Shown one piece after another: positions 8,174 to 16,971 of a stretch of DNA of 64,000 bases. How positions within the stretch are numbered: position 1 is the stretch's first letter; each line of letters starts with the position of its first letter. The translations under genes and the position numbers were made by a program. A model generated the notes under the pieces. That model searched no databases. It was not told where the DNA came from and saw only the letters and a list, made by a program, of their open reading frames with translations. The stretch lies in the NCBI RefSeq assembly GCF_001183985.1, contig NZ_LFZW01000001.1:2526065-2590064 (forward strand), read 5' to 3'. Origin of the DNA: Peribacillus loiseleuriae. Its GTDB lineage: Bacteria > Bacillota > Bacilli > Bacillales > DSM-1321.

Positions 8174-8201
8174 AAAAGGCTGCCAAATGACGGCCTTTTT
8201 A
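8174..8201 (+). terminator. Terminator after the SnoaL-like gene
   Basis: AAAAAGGC-TGCCAAATGAC-GGCCTTTTT hairpin with a T tail, preceded by the dispersed motif at about 8140-8170. Confidence 0.6.
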
Positions 8202-8382
8202 ATGAGCAGGTTTATTTCAAAAAATAGAGAGTTAGTCAATTCAGATGATCCATTTTTTCTGAAAGAACTTATTCTGAAAGATTTTGTACATTTATTTGCA
8301 ACCGAATTACTTTCCCATTCGACTATATTGCATTAAACGCTCATGGGGCACAGAAAGTGGGCCATGTGCGGCGTGATAGGTT

Positions 8383-8412
8383 AAAAAGGGCCATCCTGTG
8401 AAAGATGGTCCC
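8383..8412 (-). terminator. Terminator of the TetX-like gene
   Basis: Read on the minus strand: GGGACCATC, loop, GATGGCCC, then TTTTT. It lies 12 bases after the stop at 8424. Confidence 0.8.
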
Positions 8413-8423
8413 GTGTTGTTCAT

Positions 8424-9578
8424 TCAAGACATATACTGATCAAACAGCTCCTTTAACTTGGATGCTGCATTCTCAGAGAAAATAATCTTGAGATTGTCAT
8501 TCGATGCCTCGGCTGACCTAGACGAATATGCGAACATCTTCTCCTCGTATCCTTCGATTGCCTTGTCGACATCATCATTCCGAATGATTGCGAGCGCCAA
8601 TTCTGCGGCATCCAGCATGGCCAAGTTCACGCCTTCTCCCGCAAAAGGCGACATCAGGTGCGCTGCATCACCGATAAGCGTAACGCCCGGTTTGTGGGTC
8701 CATTGAAGACCAATGGGCAGCATATAGATGCGTCTTGGAAGGATGGTGTCGTTGGCGTAACGGATATAATTTTTTAGCGACTCGTCCCAGTCGTTGAAAT
8801 GATCCAGCAGTTGCCGTTTTGCTTCCTTGGGCTGATCGAATGGAATACCGCAAGTATCCAGCCATTCCTGACCGACATTAAAACATAAGCCTGACTTGAT
8901 GAGCCCGGCCCCATTCAACTGCCCCATGATCGCCTTATTATCGCCAAGACCGAACAGTTTGCCCCGGGCGTTAAAAGCGGCCAGATCGCGATTCGATTCG
9001 ATTTCTACGTTAAGCTCTATCATAGTGATACCGGTGTACTCTGCTATAGCTTCTGTTAGAAGCGGACGAATCCGGGAGAAAGCACCGTCTGCACCGACCA
9101 CCAGATCGACGATATCCGTGTGCCCATTCTCGAAGTGAAGTTCATGAGTGCCGTTAGCAAGAGGGATCGCATTAACAAGCTTGTAACCATAGCGAATACA
9201 AGAGGGATCGAGAACGTTTAACAACAGGTCGCATAACGTTCCGCGATCGATTTCCGGACGTCCGCCTTTTTCTTTGGCATCCGCCGATTCGTCCATATAT
9301 ATTTTTCCGGTTTTATCGAGGAGGCGGAAGTCTTCCCCTTCATAACGGGCGATCGATTGGAATTGTTCGTATAGCCCCGCTTCTTTAAGTGCGAACTGTC
9401 CGGAATTTTCATGAATGTCCAAGGACCCGCCTCTCTGGGCGTTGGTGTCGAAAGGTTCGCGTTCATATATGACGGATTGAATACCGTGCTTTTGCAAAAT
9501 TAATGCAAGTGTCAGTCCACCTGGGCCTCCCCCGATGATTGCGATGCGTAGTTGTTTCTTGATTGTTGATGTTGGCAT
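8424..9578 (-). CDS. TetX-like FAD-dependent monooxygenase
   Basis: 384 residues, close to the 388 of TetX. The Rossmann FAD motif IAIIGGGPGGLTLALIL is near the N-terminus, the DG motif VVGADGAFSRIRP in the middle, and the second FAD motif GDAAHLMSPFAGEGVNLAMLD near residue 300. These place it in the class A flavoprotein monooxygenase family nearest to the tetracycline-hydroxylating group, but related enzymes hydroxylate many other aromatics, so resistance is not shown. Its base composition is visibly richer in G and C (CG-rich codons throughout) than flanking genes, and it has its own terminator; both suggest recent transfer. No neighbour gives a pathway. Confidence 0.85.
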   Translation of the reverse strand: MPTSTIKKQLRIAIIGGGPGGLTLALILQKHGIQSVIYEREPFDTNAQRGGSLDIHENSGQFALKEAGLYEQFQSIARYEGEDFRLLDKTGKIYMDESADAKEKGGRPEIDRGTLCDLLLNVLDPSCIRYGYKLVNAIPLANGTHELHFENGHTDIVDLVVGADGAFSRIRPLLTEAIAEYTGITMIELNVEIESNRDLAAFNARGKLFGLGDNKAIMGQLNGAGLIKSGLCFNVGQEWLDTCGIPFDQPKEAKRQLLDHFNDWDESLKNYIRYANDTILPRRIYMLPIGLQWTHKPGVTLIGDAAHLMSPFAGEGVNLAMLDAAELALAIIRNDDVDKAIEGYEEKMFAYSSRSAEASNDNLKIIFSENAASKLKELFDQYMS

Positions 9579-10155
9579 AATGACTAGCTCCTCAGATTTA
9601 GCATAATGGTATTGTTTAATTCACATTGCAAGTTCATTGTTCGTTCAAAAGCAAAGAGTGGGATTGATCAGTGAATGATGCAATTCCCTAACTACTTCAC
9701 ATATCATATCTCAAATATATGAACCGAATATGAACTGAATTTAATTAAACAAGCAGCTAAAAAGATCTTCCAGCCGATGATCCTTTTTATTTCCTATAAC
9801 ATGTGATTATGTAAACTCTTCTTGAAATAAAAATAAGAGGAGTTTTTTCAATAAATATGAATTTGTAATAACCCTTGCAGGGATACATAATCCAAACATG
9901 AATTGTCTCGTGATGAACGGGCAGTCATGGGGGCTACATAAAACCTCTTACTTCTTTTTCCACAATAGCGCCCTACAATGGAAGTCCTGTATTGATATGT
10001 AGGATTTTATCTTGTTCAGCAATCGGGCCATTTAATAGAACAAACTTGGAGATAGAATCCTCCATAAAAAAGTAATATAATAAATACATCTTTATAATTC
10101 TGAACTCTGCTTTTTTTTTGAAATCTCATTTGAAATAAATGAAAGGGGAAGAAAG
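9579..10155. other. Intergenic, divergent promoters
   Basis: No gene seen. Contains a terminator-like hairpin (9759-9788: AAAAAGATC / GATCCTTTTT) and a dispersed motif copy (about 10015-10045). Serves as promoter region for the divergent genes on each side. Confidence 0.5.
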
Positions 10156-11235
10156 ATGATTACTTTACAAACACCTTTATGTGATGTATTAAATATTAAA
10201 TATCCTATTATACAAGCTGGCATGGCTGGAGGCTCTACGACAGTGGAACTAATAGCGAATGTATGTAATGCTGGAGGATTGGGAAGCTTGGGTGCTGCGT
10301 ACATGATGCCAGACGACATAAGGAAGGCAATTAGGGACATTAAACAGCAAACAGATCGCCCTTTTGCGGTCAATTTGTTTTGTGTAGAGGACATCAACGA
10401 TCCAAATGAAAAGAAACACGAACACGAGGTAAAAGAGGTGTTAATAAGCCTCGGGAAAAATCTAGGGATTAAAGAAGAGCATATACAATTCCAAACACCT
10501 GACCTGTTTAACGAGAGGTTTCAAGTTTTAATAGAAGAAGAAGTACCAATCATAAGCACAGCTTTTGGAATTTTACCAGTTGATAAAATGGAAGCTACAA
10601 AACAAAGAAAAATAAAGGTAATCTCGATGGTTACTACAGTTAAGGAAGCAGTAATTGCAGAAAAATCAGGAGTTAATGTCATTGTAGCTCAAGGTAGTGA
10701 TGCTGGTGGTCATCGAAGCACATTTGATATAAAAGAGCACCCACAGGGAGCAAATATAGGAACTTTTTCACTCATTCCGCAGGTGGTGGAAAATGTCAAT
10801 GTGCCAGTTGTAGCTGCTGGAGGGATCATGAATGGAAGAGGATTAGTGGCAGCACTTGCTTTAGGCGCTCAAGGTGTTCAGATGGGGACAAAGTTCTTGG
10901 GATCGAAAGAGTCAGGCGTTCATCCATTCTACAAGAAGGCTCTCTTTGAGAGTACAGAAGAACATACCGTCATTACGAAAAACTTCTCAGGAAGACCTGC
11001 GAGAGGAATAAAAAATAAATTTATCGAAGAATTTGATCGAGCAGGCGTTCATCCTTTAGCTTATCCTATTCAAAATACAGCAACCGGTAACATTAGAAAA
11101 GAAGCCTTCAAACAAAATCAAATTGAGTATATGGCCCTGTGGGCTGGTCAAGGTCTTCGATTAATTCATCGTGAAAATCATGCAGAAATGATTATAAAGG
11201 AACTTATGGACGAGGCTGAGAAAATCTTGGGATAA
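10156..11235 (+). CDS. Nitronate monooxygenase (2-nitropropane dioxygenase family)
   Basis: 359 residues, full length for the family. TIM-barrel FMN enzyme: N-terminal IKYPIIQAGMAGGSTTVELI, the central catalytic-His motif QGSDAGGHRSTF, and the phosphate-binding pair VVAAGGIMNGRGLVAALALGA and GVQMGTKFL. It oxidises alkyl nitronates such as propionate-3-nitronate to carbonyl compounds and nitrite, a cytosolic detoxification. A strong ribosome site (AAAGGGGAAG) precedes ATG. Stand-alone gene. The variant with this His motif is the class I NMO-type, rather than the FabK enoyl reductase that shares the fold. Confidence 0.9.
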   Translation: MITLQTPLCDVLNIKYPIIQAGMAGGSTTVELIANVCNAGGLGSLGAAYMMPDDIRKAIRDIKQQTDRPFAVNLFCVEDINDPNEKKHEHEVKEVLISLGKNLGIKEEHIQFQTPDLFNERFQVLIEEEVPIISTAFGILPVDKMEATKQRKIKVISMVTTVKEAVIAEKSGVNVIVAQGSDAGGHRSTFDIKEHPQGANIGTFSLIPQVVENVNVPVVAAGGIMNGRGLVAALALGAQGVQMGTKFLGSKESGVHPFYKKALFESTEEHTVITKNFSGRPARGIKNKFIEEFDRAGVHPLAYPIQNTATGNIRKEAFKQNQIEYMALWAGQGLRLIHRENHAEMIIKELMDEAEKILG

Positions 11236-11765
11236 GTGAAGGTATTTATTATTTAGGGACAGAGGATCTCTTCCACTAAAGGAGCGTTAGTGTGGAAAGA
11301 ATTAATTGATTTTAAGACTGAGATCATATATTAGATATTCCAGAAAAGGGCGCTTTAATTGAAGATGAAACACAGAAATGATCAATCTTTTTTATAAAAG
11401 AATGATTCACCGGGATATATTAAGAGCGTGTTTTGATCAATCTTTTTTCAAAACACGCTCTTTCTTTTTGTTCATTTATTAAAGTAACTAATATCAATTT
11501 GATCGAACTTTATTCCAAACCTACACTATATGAGATTCATAACCAGAGATGTACGGAGATATTGGTGATTGTGCCTTAGCAGATGATCAAGATCACGTAT
11601 ACAGGCAAAGTCGTTAAGCTAGGTAGGAGCAGGAGCTAATAGGCTTCTGTTTTTTTATTGCCACAAAAGAGGTACCAGTACATATAAGACGGGTTATATA
11701 TACTCAGTTCTTTTCAAAAGTCTCTGTTAAAGTTTTTTCTTAACCCCAATAAAAAAAGTACCCGA
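11236..11765. other. Intergenic with terminator
   Basis: No gene seen. Contains the terminator at 11424-11469 and AT-rich sequence; the region 11500-11690 has a slightly coding-like mix but no supported frame. Confidence 0.45.
11424..11469 (+). terminator. Strong rho-independent terminator
   Basis: GAGCGTGTTTTGA pairs with TCAAAACACGCTC (13 bp) around an 11-base loop, then TTTCTTTTT. Confidence 0.9.
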
Positions 11766-11777
11766 TTAATCGGATAC
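11751..11777 (-). terminator. Terminator overlapping a stop codon
   Basis: Minus strand reads GTATCCGATTAATCGGGTAC then seven T. The stop codon TAA of the 70-aa gene is the centre of this palindrome. Confidence 0.75.
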
Positions 11778-11978
11778 ATACTTAATGATTCCATGTAAAT
11801 AAACGGAGTATTCTCGCTGCACATACTCTCTTAATTTAATTTTTCCTTCTCTTTCTAATTCTTTAACCAAATCTTCAATCTTGTTTTCATCTTCTTTAGT
11901 ATTCTTAGGAATTTCTAGTGAAAATAAATTACCTTGATGGGCACTCTGAATCTTTTTTAATAGTTTCTCTTTATTCAT
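11766..11978 (-). CDS. Small hypothetical protein (70 aa)
   Basis: ATG at 11978 behind AAAGGGGATG. Highly charged; residues 25-50 form amphipathic helices (KIEDLVKELEREGKIKLRE) followed by a strand-turn-strand (YVQREYSVYLHGIIKYV), which resembles a minimal winged-helix module. That fold assignment is inference. Single-gene unit with its own terminator, which begins inside the last codons. Confidence 0.62.
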   Translation of the reverse strand: MNKEKLLKKIQSAHQGNLFSLEIPKNTKEDENKIEDLVKELEREGKIKLREYVQREYSVYLHGIIKYVSD

Positions 11979-12151
11979 TGAGGCATCCCCTTTATCAACT
12001 CGTAGAACAAATAAAAACCTAAATGTTGCTCTGAATTTATTATATCCGATTATCGTATATGAAAAGGATAAAACGAGAATTTATTCTGGTTATCAATGAG
12101 AATCTGTTACATATCCATGTTAATTCATTATTTTTCAGGAAGGTTCATTTA

Positions 12152-12531
12152 AATGGCGCTTTTATTAAACTAAAAAAAGAACGAACTATCGATGTGAGCA
12201 AGGAAGTAATGGCTTTATATACCGATTAATTAGTGCATGAATATGGGGAAGATTTAGAGCATGATTATATATTTATCAATCTTAAAGATTCTTATTTTGG
12301 GCACCCTCTAAAATATCAAAGTGGATTATACCTTATAAGAAGACTGGTAAAACGGACAGGGATTACTGCCCATATGTTACGTCATACGCATGCCACAGAG
12401 CTTATTAGAAATACGTACAAAAAAGATTAGGGCATGCCCATGTACAAACAACACTTGATACGTATGTTCATCTTTCCAATCAAGATATGAAAAATGAATA
12501 TAAAAAGGATCTTCAAGGGAGAGAAACATGA
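12152..12531 (+). pseudogene. Tn554-type tyrosine recombinase, C-terminal remnant
   Basis: Across frames it reads ERTIDVSKEVMALYTD, stop, then HEYGEDLEHDYIFINLKDS, HMLRHTHATELIR and LGHAHVQTTLDTYVHLS: the HxxR, H and Y catalytic parts of a tyrosine recombinase of the TnpA/TnpB type. An in-frame stop near 12229 and a frameshift near 12425 break it, and the N-terminal half is absent. Its stop overlaps the ATG of the next fragment as ATGA, the gene order of Tn554-like transposons. Confidence 0.8.
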
Positions 12532-12626
12532 CAATGAAATTTCCAAGTGTAGCAACTAATCGAAAGCTTATCGCTAGTACAGAGATTAATAAAAAAATAG
12601 CCAATATGATTACCTATGTACTTTAA
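12528..12626 (+). pseudogene. N-terminal scrap of the next transposon gene
   Basis: MTMKFPSVATNRKLIAS and 15 further residues, then a stop. The position, overlapping the end of the recombinase remnant, fits the second recombinase (TnpB) of a Tn554-like element cut after about 32 residues. Confidence 0.55.
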
Positions 12627-12727
12627 AAAACTTAAGGATTCTTAAGATTTTTTCCCACTGATTCTTTAGGTTTGAAATGTATCCTTAAAACTGTAGAAAA
12701 ATTCAAAGCTATGGAGTGGTGGCGTAC

Positions 12728-13285
12728 ATGAAACCTTTCAATTTCATCTTCCAATATATGTTGAATCCAAGGGAAGTTGGTGCAGTCCTGCCAAGTTCAA
12801 AGTATCTTGCAGAAAAAATGGTAGAAGGTGTTGATTTCCACAATGCGAAGTACATCGTAGAATTTGGCCCAGGTACAGGAGTCTTTACAGATAAAATTAT
12901 TAAAAGCAGAATTCAACATACAGTTGTTATGTTGATTGAGAGTAATACAGAATTTTGCGCGTTATTAAAAGAAAAGTATAAGGACGAAAAGAATCTGATT
13001 ATTATTAATGGTTCTGTTGAGGACATCGACAAGTATACAAAGGATTTTAATATCCCTTATCTTGATTATGTAGTTTCTGGTCTTCCTTTTGCGAGTTTAC
13101 CGAAAAATGTTTCAAGTACTATTTTAATTAAAACCAAAAAGCTGTTAAGAAAAAATGGGGTTTTTATTACTTTCCAATACACGCTAATTAAGAAAGACTT
13201 TATTCATCACTATTTTAAGCATATTCATCTAACACGTGAGTATCGAAATATGCCCCCGGCGTATGTATTCCGTTGTAGTAATTAA
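12728..13285 (+). CDS. Class I SAM methyltransferase, phospholipid N-methyltransferase-like
   Basis: 185 residues from ATG 12728 (GGAGTGG upstream; GTG 12716 is possible but badly spaced). Starts FNFIFQYMLNPREVGAVLPSS, typical of the PmtA/rRNA-dimethylase-like group in which this segment precedes SAM motif I (YIVEFGPGTGVFT, about residue 45). The acidic motif II and the motif IV-like YVVSGLPFASLP follow. It could methylate phosphatidylethanolamine or another lipid amine; the substrate is inferred. A second copy of its last 50 bases lies at 15127-15178 just before a two-component system, so it may once have been joined to that system. Confidence 0.8.
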   Translation: MKPFNFIFQYMLNPREVGAVLPSSKYLAEKMVEGVDFHNAKYIVEFGPGTGVFTDKIIKSRIQHTVVMLIESNTEFCALLKEKYKDEKNLIIINGSVEDIDKYTKDFNIPYLDYVVSGLPFASLPKNVSSTILIKTKKLLRKNGVFITFQYTLIKKDFIHHYFKHIHLTREYRNMPPAYVFRCSN

Positions 13286-13290
13286 TATGT
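13239..13290 (+). repeat. 52-bp direct repeat, copy 1
   Basis: The last codons of the methyltransferase gene plus a few bases; recurs with about five differences at 15127-15178. Confidence 0.75.
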
Positions 13291-13321
13291 AAATCATGAC
13301 TAATTAAGGAAATAAAATATA

Positions 13322-14287
13322 ATGATAACAAACCGTGTTATCTTCATCGATGCACTGCGTGGCTTTAGCTTATTGGGCATCTTACTGGCGAATTTACTAA
13401 GTTTCCAGTATGGCATAGCTGGCACAATCGACATAAAAGATCTATCCGCCCTCGATAGTGGGGCTTTGTATTTTGTGAACATCTTTATAGGAGGATCATT
13501 TATGCCGATCTTCGGTATTTTATTCGGCTATTCATTTATTAAACTTGTCGAATCCATCCGTAGGAAAAAGGGGAAAAGTCTATGGTCCATCTTACGCCGT
13601 GGAACGGGGCTAATTGCTTTAGGTTTGCTCCATTCATTATTGTGGGAAGGCGATTTTTTATTATCCTATGGAATCATGACTTTATTTTTACTCCCATTTA
13701 TTAATTGTAAACCAAAAACGCTGTTTATTTGGGCTGGTATCTTCCTTCTATATGCACAATTTCAAGCAATGATTGTTCATCCCTTATTACTTATTGGAAT
13801 GGGACTCGCGAAAAAGCAAGCCTTTGCAAATATGGAGAGCGAAAAGAAATGGTATTTGATTGGGGCGTTACTTATTCCTATAGGTCTAGCTGTTAAATCT
13901 TTTAGTTTTATTGAGGGTACTTTTTCGGGTATGCTGATGGCGGCTGGTTCAGAGATACTTGCCGTTGGCTATATCTGCCTTGCAGCTTTATTATATAAAA
14001 CTCGCCCTGTACAAATGCTAGCACCTGCGTTTGAAAGTGTCGGTAAACTATCATTAACGAATTATTTAATGCAAACGATTATTTGTACAGCTGTATTTTA
14101 CGAATATGGTTTAGGGTTATCCGGAAAACTAGGTATCTTTGACGGAATTTTATTTGGCATCGTTCTTTACAGTTTGCAATGTATGTTTAGCCTTGCTTAT
14201 GCAAAGAAATTTAAACAAGGACCATTTGAATCGCTACTTCGTATGTGGACAAATTGGTCTTGGCACCGACAGAGTAAGACAAAGTAG
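13322..14287 (+). CDS. DUF418 membrane protein
   Basis: 321 residues with eight to ten hydrophobic helices. N-terminal FIDALRGFSLLGILLANLLSF is the typical start of the YeiB/DUF418 and acyltransferase-3-like families, and the C-terminal DUF418 box is present (FESVGKLSLTNYLMQTIICTA; GPFESLLRMWTNWSW). Family proteins are inner-membrane, function unknown, sometimes linked to small-molecule modification or export. It follows the methyltransferase by 36 bases, perhaps cotranscribed. Only a weak ribosome site is visible. Confidence 0.85.
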   Translation: MITNRVIFIDALRGFSLLGILLANLLSFQYGIAGTIDIKDLSALDSGALYFVNIFIGGSFMPIFGILFGYSFIKLVESIRRKKGKSLWSILRRGTGLIALGLLHSLLWEGDFLLSYGIMTLFLLPFINCKPKTLFIWAGIFLLYAQFQAMIVHPLLLIGMGLAKKQAFANMESEKKWYLIGALLIPIGLAVKSFSFIEGTFSGMLMAAGSEILAVGYICLAALLYKTRPVQMLAPAFESVGKLSLTNYLMQTIICTAVFYEYGLGLSGKLGIFDGILFGIVLYSLQCMFSLAYAKKFKQGPFESLLRMWTNWSWHRQSKTK

Positions 14288-14721
14288 ATTGGAAGTACTG
14301 TACAAGAATAGTGATTTCGAGGGATTACATAATGGATAGAGGGAAGGAAGGTGATTGTCGAAACAGACAAGTGAAACAAGGAAAATTATATTCAAAAAAG
14401 AGAATTTCAGCTCAAGCAGTTTCAACACAAGAAGCAGTAAGTAACTGTGCTACGTTAAATGGGATAACGTTCAAAAGTTAATTGCTTATGGAAATTCATG
14501 AGGAAGAAGGTTCTATATACACGAGCAATCCGAAGTATGTATGGGAATTCAAGTAAATAGAGGGGGATGAAAGGTTTGAAGAAAGTCTATAAGGCTGAAG
14601 TCCTCACCCCTGATAAAAGTCAACCAAACCATTGGCGTTGATAGATACGTCTATAATTTGTACTGTACGAGAATATTATAAAAATACAAAGAAACATTAA
14701 TAAAAAGATGGGAATAAAGAT
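14288..14721. other. Intergenic with possible micro-ORFs
   Basis: Two short frames have reasonable ribosome sites: 14332-14481 (49 aa, basic N-terminus, YSKKRISAQAVSTQEAV) and 14576-14641 (21 aa, TTG start after AGGGGGATGAAAGG, MKKVYKAEVLTPDKSQPNHW). Either could be a gene remnant; I do not recognise them. Confidence 0.35.
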
Positions 14722-14976
14722 ATGACTTCACAATTATCCTTATTTATAATAACTCTATGTGCAGTTGTTATTATAGGAATTCTTTTAAATAAGAATAAAA
14801 AATTAAATCAGACAAAACTTACTACTAACAATTCTGATAACGATGAGCTTATTTCAGAAATTCCATATATGATTAAATGTAACACAGATAATGCTAGAAT
14901 AATAAAATATGTTAGACAAAAAACTGGTTTAGGGCTAGTCGAAGCAAAAAAATATGTAGACAATCTTAAAGAATAA
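14722..14976 (+). CDS. Membrane-anchored protein with L7/L12 C-terminal-like domain
   Basis: 84 residues. Residues 4-22 form one TM helix (LSLFIITLCAVVIIGILL), then a polar linker, and residues 57-84 match the helix-turn-helix part of the ribosomal L7/L12 C-terminal domain (IIKYVRQKTGLGLVEAKKYVDNL), where L7/L12 reads KVIRAVTGLGLKEAKDLV. Such anchored or stand-alone L7/L12-like proteins occur in Firmicutes with unknown role; a protein-docking function is inference. A long hairpin follows. Confidence 0.75.
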   Translation: MTSQLSLFIITLCAVVIIGILLNKNKKLNQTKLTTNNSDNDELISEIPYMIKCNTDNARIIKYVRQKTGLGLVEAKKYVDNLKE

Positions 14977-14992
14977 AAATGGTCATCTATTT

Positions 14993-15077
14993 GAATCAAT
15001 TTCGTAATAGAACACTAAACCCTGAAATCAACATTGTTCGGATTTCAAGGCTGATTGGTCTATTATGAAATTGATTC
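14993..15077 (+). terminator. 85-bp two-tier hairpin
   Basis: Outer arms GAATCAATTTCGTAATAGA and its near-perfect complement TCTATTATGAAATTGATTC (19 bp) enclose an inner stem CCTGAAATC / GATTTCAAGG. It follows the L7/L12-like gene by 17 bases; few T follow, so it may be a processing or small-RNA structure rather than a simple terminator. Confidence 0.55.
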
Positions 15078-15126
15078 ATTTGCTTACTTAATAAAAAACA
15101 AATCATCTGCCAAATGAAGTGAAATA

Positions 15127-15178
15127 AGTATAGAAATATGCCACCAGCGTATGTATTCCGTTATAGTAATTAATATGT
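15127..15178 (+). repeat. 52-bp direct repeat, copy 2
   Basis: Near copy of 13239-13290, the 3' end of the methyltransferase gene (ends GTAATTAATATGT). Read in frame it has lost the gene; it marks a duplication junction directly upstream of the response regulator. Confidence 0.75.
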
Positions 15179-15214
15179 GCATTTAGGGGATTTTACGGAA
15201 GGGTGTGGATAGGT

Positions 15215-15901
15215 TTGAATGGAAAGGTTTTAGTTGTTGATGATGATCTAGAAATTAGAAATCTAATTGCCATCTATTTAGAAAATGAAGGATTAGAAAT
15301 AATTAAGGCGAGTGACGCACTTGAAGCATTGGAATTATTGGAAGTCTATCGTTTTGATTTGATTATTTTGGATATTATGATGCCTAAAATGGATGGAATC
15401 GAGGCATGTATGAAAATTAGGGAAAGCCGTAATATGCCAATCATCATGCTATCAGCTAAATCTGAGGATATCGATAAAATTCAAGGTCTAGCTTCAGGTG
15501 CAGATGATTATCTAAGCAAACCGTTTAACCCGTTAGAATTAATAGCCAGGGTGAAATCTCAACTCAGAAGGTATAAAAAATATAATATTGAAACAGAAAG
15601 TAATAAAAGTGTCATTACAATTGGCGATTTAACCATAAATACAGATACTCGCCAAGTATGGATTAAGAATAACGAAGAAAGGCTGACACCAAAAGAATTT
15701 GATATCCTTGAACTTCTAGCTCGTAATAAGGGCATTGTGCTGAGTGTTGAGAAAATATATGAAGCTGTTTGGAAGGAAAATTTTTTAAAATCTGATAACG
15801 CTGTGATGGTTCATATTACAAAAATTAGATTCAAAATTGAAGATGAACCGAAAAACCCTATTTATATCAAAACCATCTGGGGAGTGGGGTATAAAATATG
15901 A
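15215..15901 (+). CDS. OmpR-family response regulator
   Basis: 228 residues if started at TTG 15215, which gives the family-typical MNGKVLVVDDD and has GGAAGGG about 11 bases upstream; GTG 15203 would add four residues. Receiver domain 1-120 with the acidic pocket DDD, phosphoacceptor Asp in LIILDIMMPKMDG and the Lys in YLSKPF; winged-helix DNA-binding domain about 135-228 (RLTPKEFDILELLARN, YIKTIWGVGYKI). Nearest in style to VanR-like regulators. The kinase gene overlaps by four bases (ATGA), so the two are translationally coupled. Confidence 0.93.
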   Translation: MNGKVLVVDDDLEIRNLIAIYLENEGLEIIKASDALEALELLEVYRFDLIILDIMMPKMDGIEACMKIRESRNMPIIMLSAKSEDIDKIQGLASGADDYLSKPFNPLELIARVKSQLRRYKKYNIETESNKSVITIGDLTINTDTRQVWIKNNEERLTPKEFDILELLARNKGIVLSVEKIYEAVWKENFLKSDNAVMVHITKIRFKIEDEPKNPIYIKTIWGVGYKI

Positions 15902-16956
15902 GGAGTAAAAAGCTAAGTGTTCAACTCCTTACAGCAATAGCGATTAGCTTTATCATCTCAGTCATAATTGTGAGTAGCATTTTACTACGTGTCATGGAAT
16001 ATTTTTGGGGGAGTGCCGATTTTCTTGATGTGACGCTCTATAATTTATTATGGATATCTGCTGTTATCTTAACTTTTATACTCAGTCTTTTAGTCATGAT
16101 TCGAAAAAAGATAAAATACCTTCAACATATTACCGAAAGTGTTCAAACCATTGCAAATGGAAAACTAGGTTATACGATTGAAATAAGTGGTAATGATGAG
16201 TTAAGTCAACTTGCTGCGAATATCAACTATATGTCAAAAGAATTGGAAAATAAGTTCGAACATGAGAGGCAAATAGAGAATGAGAAAAATGAACTGATTA
16301 CAAATATTTCTCATGATTTGCGTACACCTTTAACGTCTATCATTGGATATGTAGATTTATTGAAACAAAAAGAATATCAAGACGGTGAACAATTATATGA
16401 GTATCTGGAAATCATTTATTCTAAATCACAAAGTTTTAGGAATCGTATTGATGAACTATTTGAATACACCAAACTTACAAGTCATGACTTACAATTAAAC
16501 TTTACTGAAGTTGAATTAGGCGGATTATTAGAACAAATAATAGGAGAATACATGCCGATTTTAGAAAAGGAAGGTCTAGACATTCAAAAATCAATAACGC
16601 AAGAAGATATATATGTATCGATGGATATTGAAAAAATGGTGCGTGTCTATGATAATCTTCTAATGAATGTACTAAAATACAGCATGAAACCCTCTCTACT
16701 AAAAGTAAATCTTCATACAGTTGGCATAAAAGCTATTTTGTCTATATCCAATCAAGTAGAGAACTTACCCGTACAAGACGTTACTAAATTATTTGAACGC
16801 TTTTATCGCGCGGATAAGGCAAGAACGGACGATGGAGGATCTGGTATTGGACTTGCCATTTCTAAAAGAATTATAGAACTCCATGGTGGAACAATTGAGG
16901 CTGATTATCAAGAAGGTTGGTTAACCTTTACAATTGAATATATCATTAAAGAATAG
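15898..16956 (+). CDS. Two-component sensor histidine kinase (VanS-like)
   Basis: 352 residues. Two TM helices (about 10-30 and 48-68) with almost no external loop, then HAMP (about 70-120), HisKA with the phosphorylated His139 in NISHDLRTPLTSIIGY, and an HATPase domain with N box DNLLMNVLKYS and G box GGSGIGLAISKRIIELHGG. The very short sensor loop suggests it detects a signal in or at the membrane (intramembrane-sensing type) rather than a soluble ligand. Targets are unknown; an upstream methyltransferase and a DUF418 protein hint at envelope stress. The pair is not adjacent to vanHAX-type genes. Confidence 0.92.
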   Translation: MRSKKLSVQLLTAIAISFIISVIIVSSILLRVMEYFWGSADFLDVTLYNLLWISAVILTFILSLLVMIRKKIKYLQHITESVQTIANGKLGYTIEISGNDELSQLAANINYMSKELENKFEHERQIENEKNELITNISHDLRTPLTSIIGYVDLLKQKEYQDGEQLYEYLEIIYSKSQSFRNRIDELFEYTKLTSHDLQLNFTEVELGGLLEQIIGEYMPILEKEGLDIQKSITQEDIYVSMDIEKMVRVYDNLLMNVLKYSMKPSLLKVNLHTVGIKAILSISNQVENLPVQDVTKLFERFYRADKARTDDGGSGIGLAISKRIIELHGGTIEADYQEGWLTFTIEYIIKE

Positions 16957-16971
16957 TGGCTTTATGAGAAA

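Noticed and set aside
8896..9138. Open frames on the plus strand opposite the TetX-like gene
   Set aside because: They are shadows caused by the GC-rich codons of the real minus-strand gene.
15215..16956. Two-component system as a vancomycin-resistance VanRS
   Set aside because: Sequence style is VanRS-like but no vanHAX-type genes are present; the VanW-domain protein at 31154 is far away and of the general exported type.
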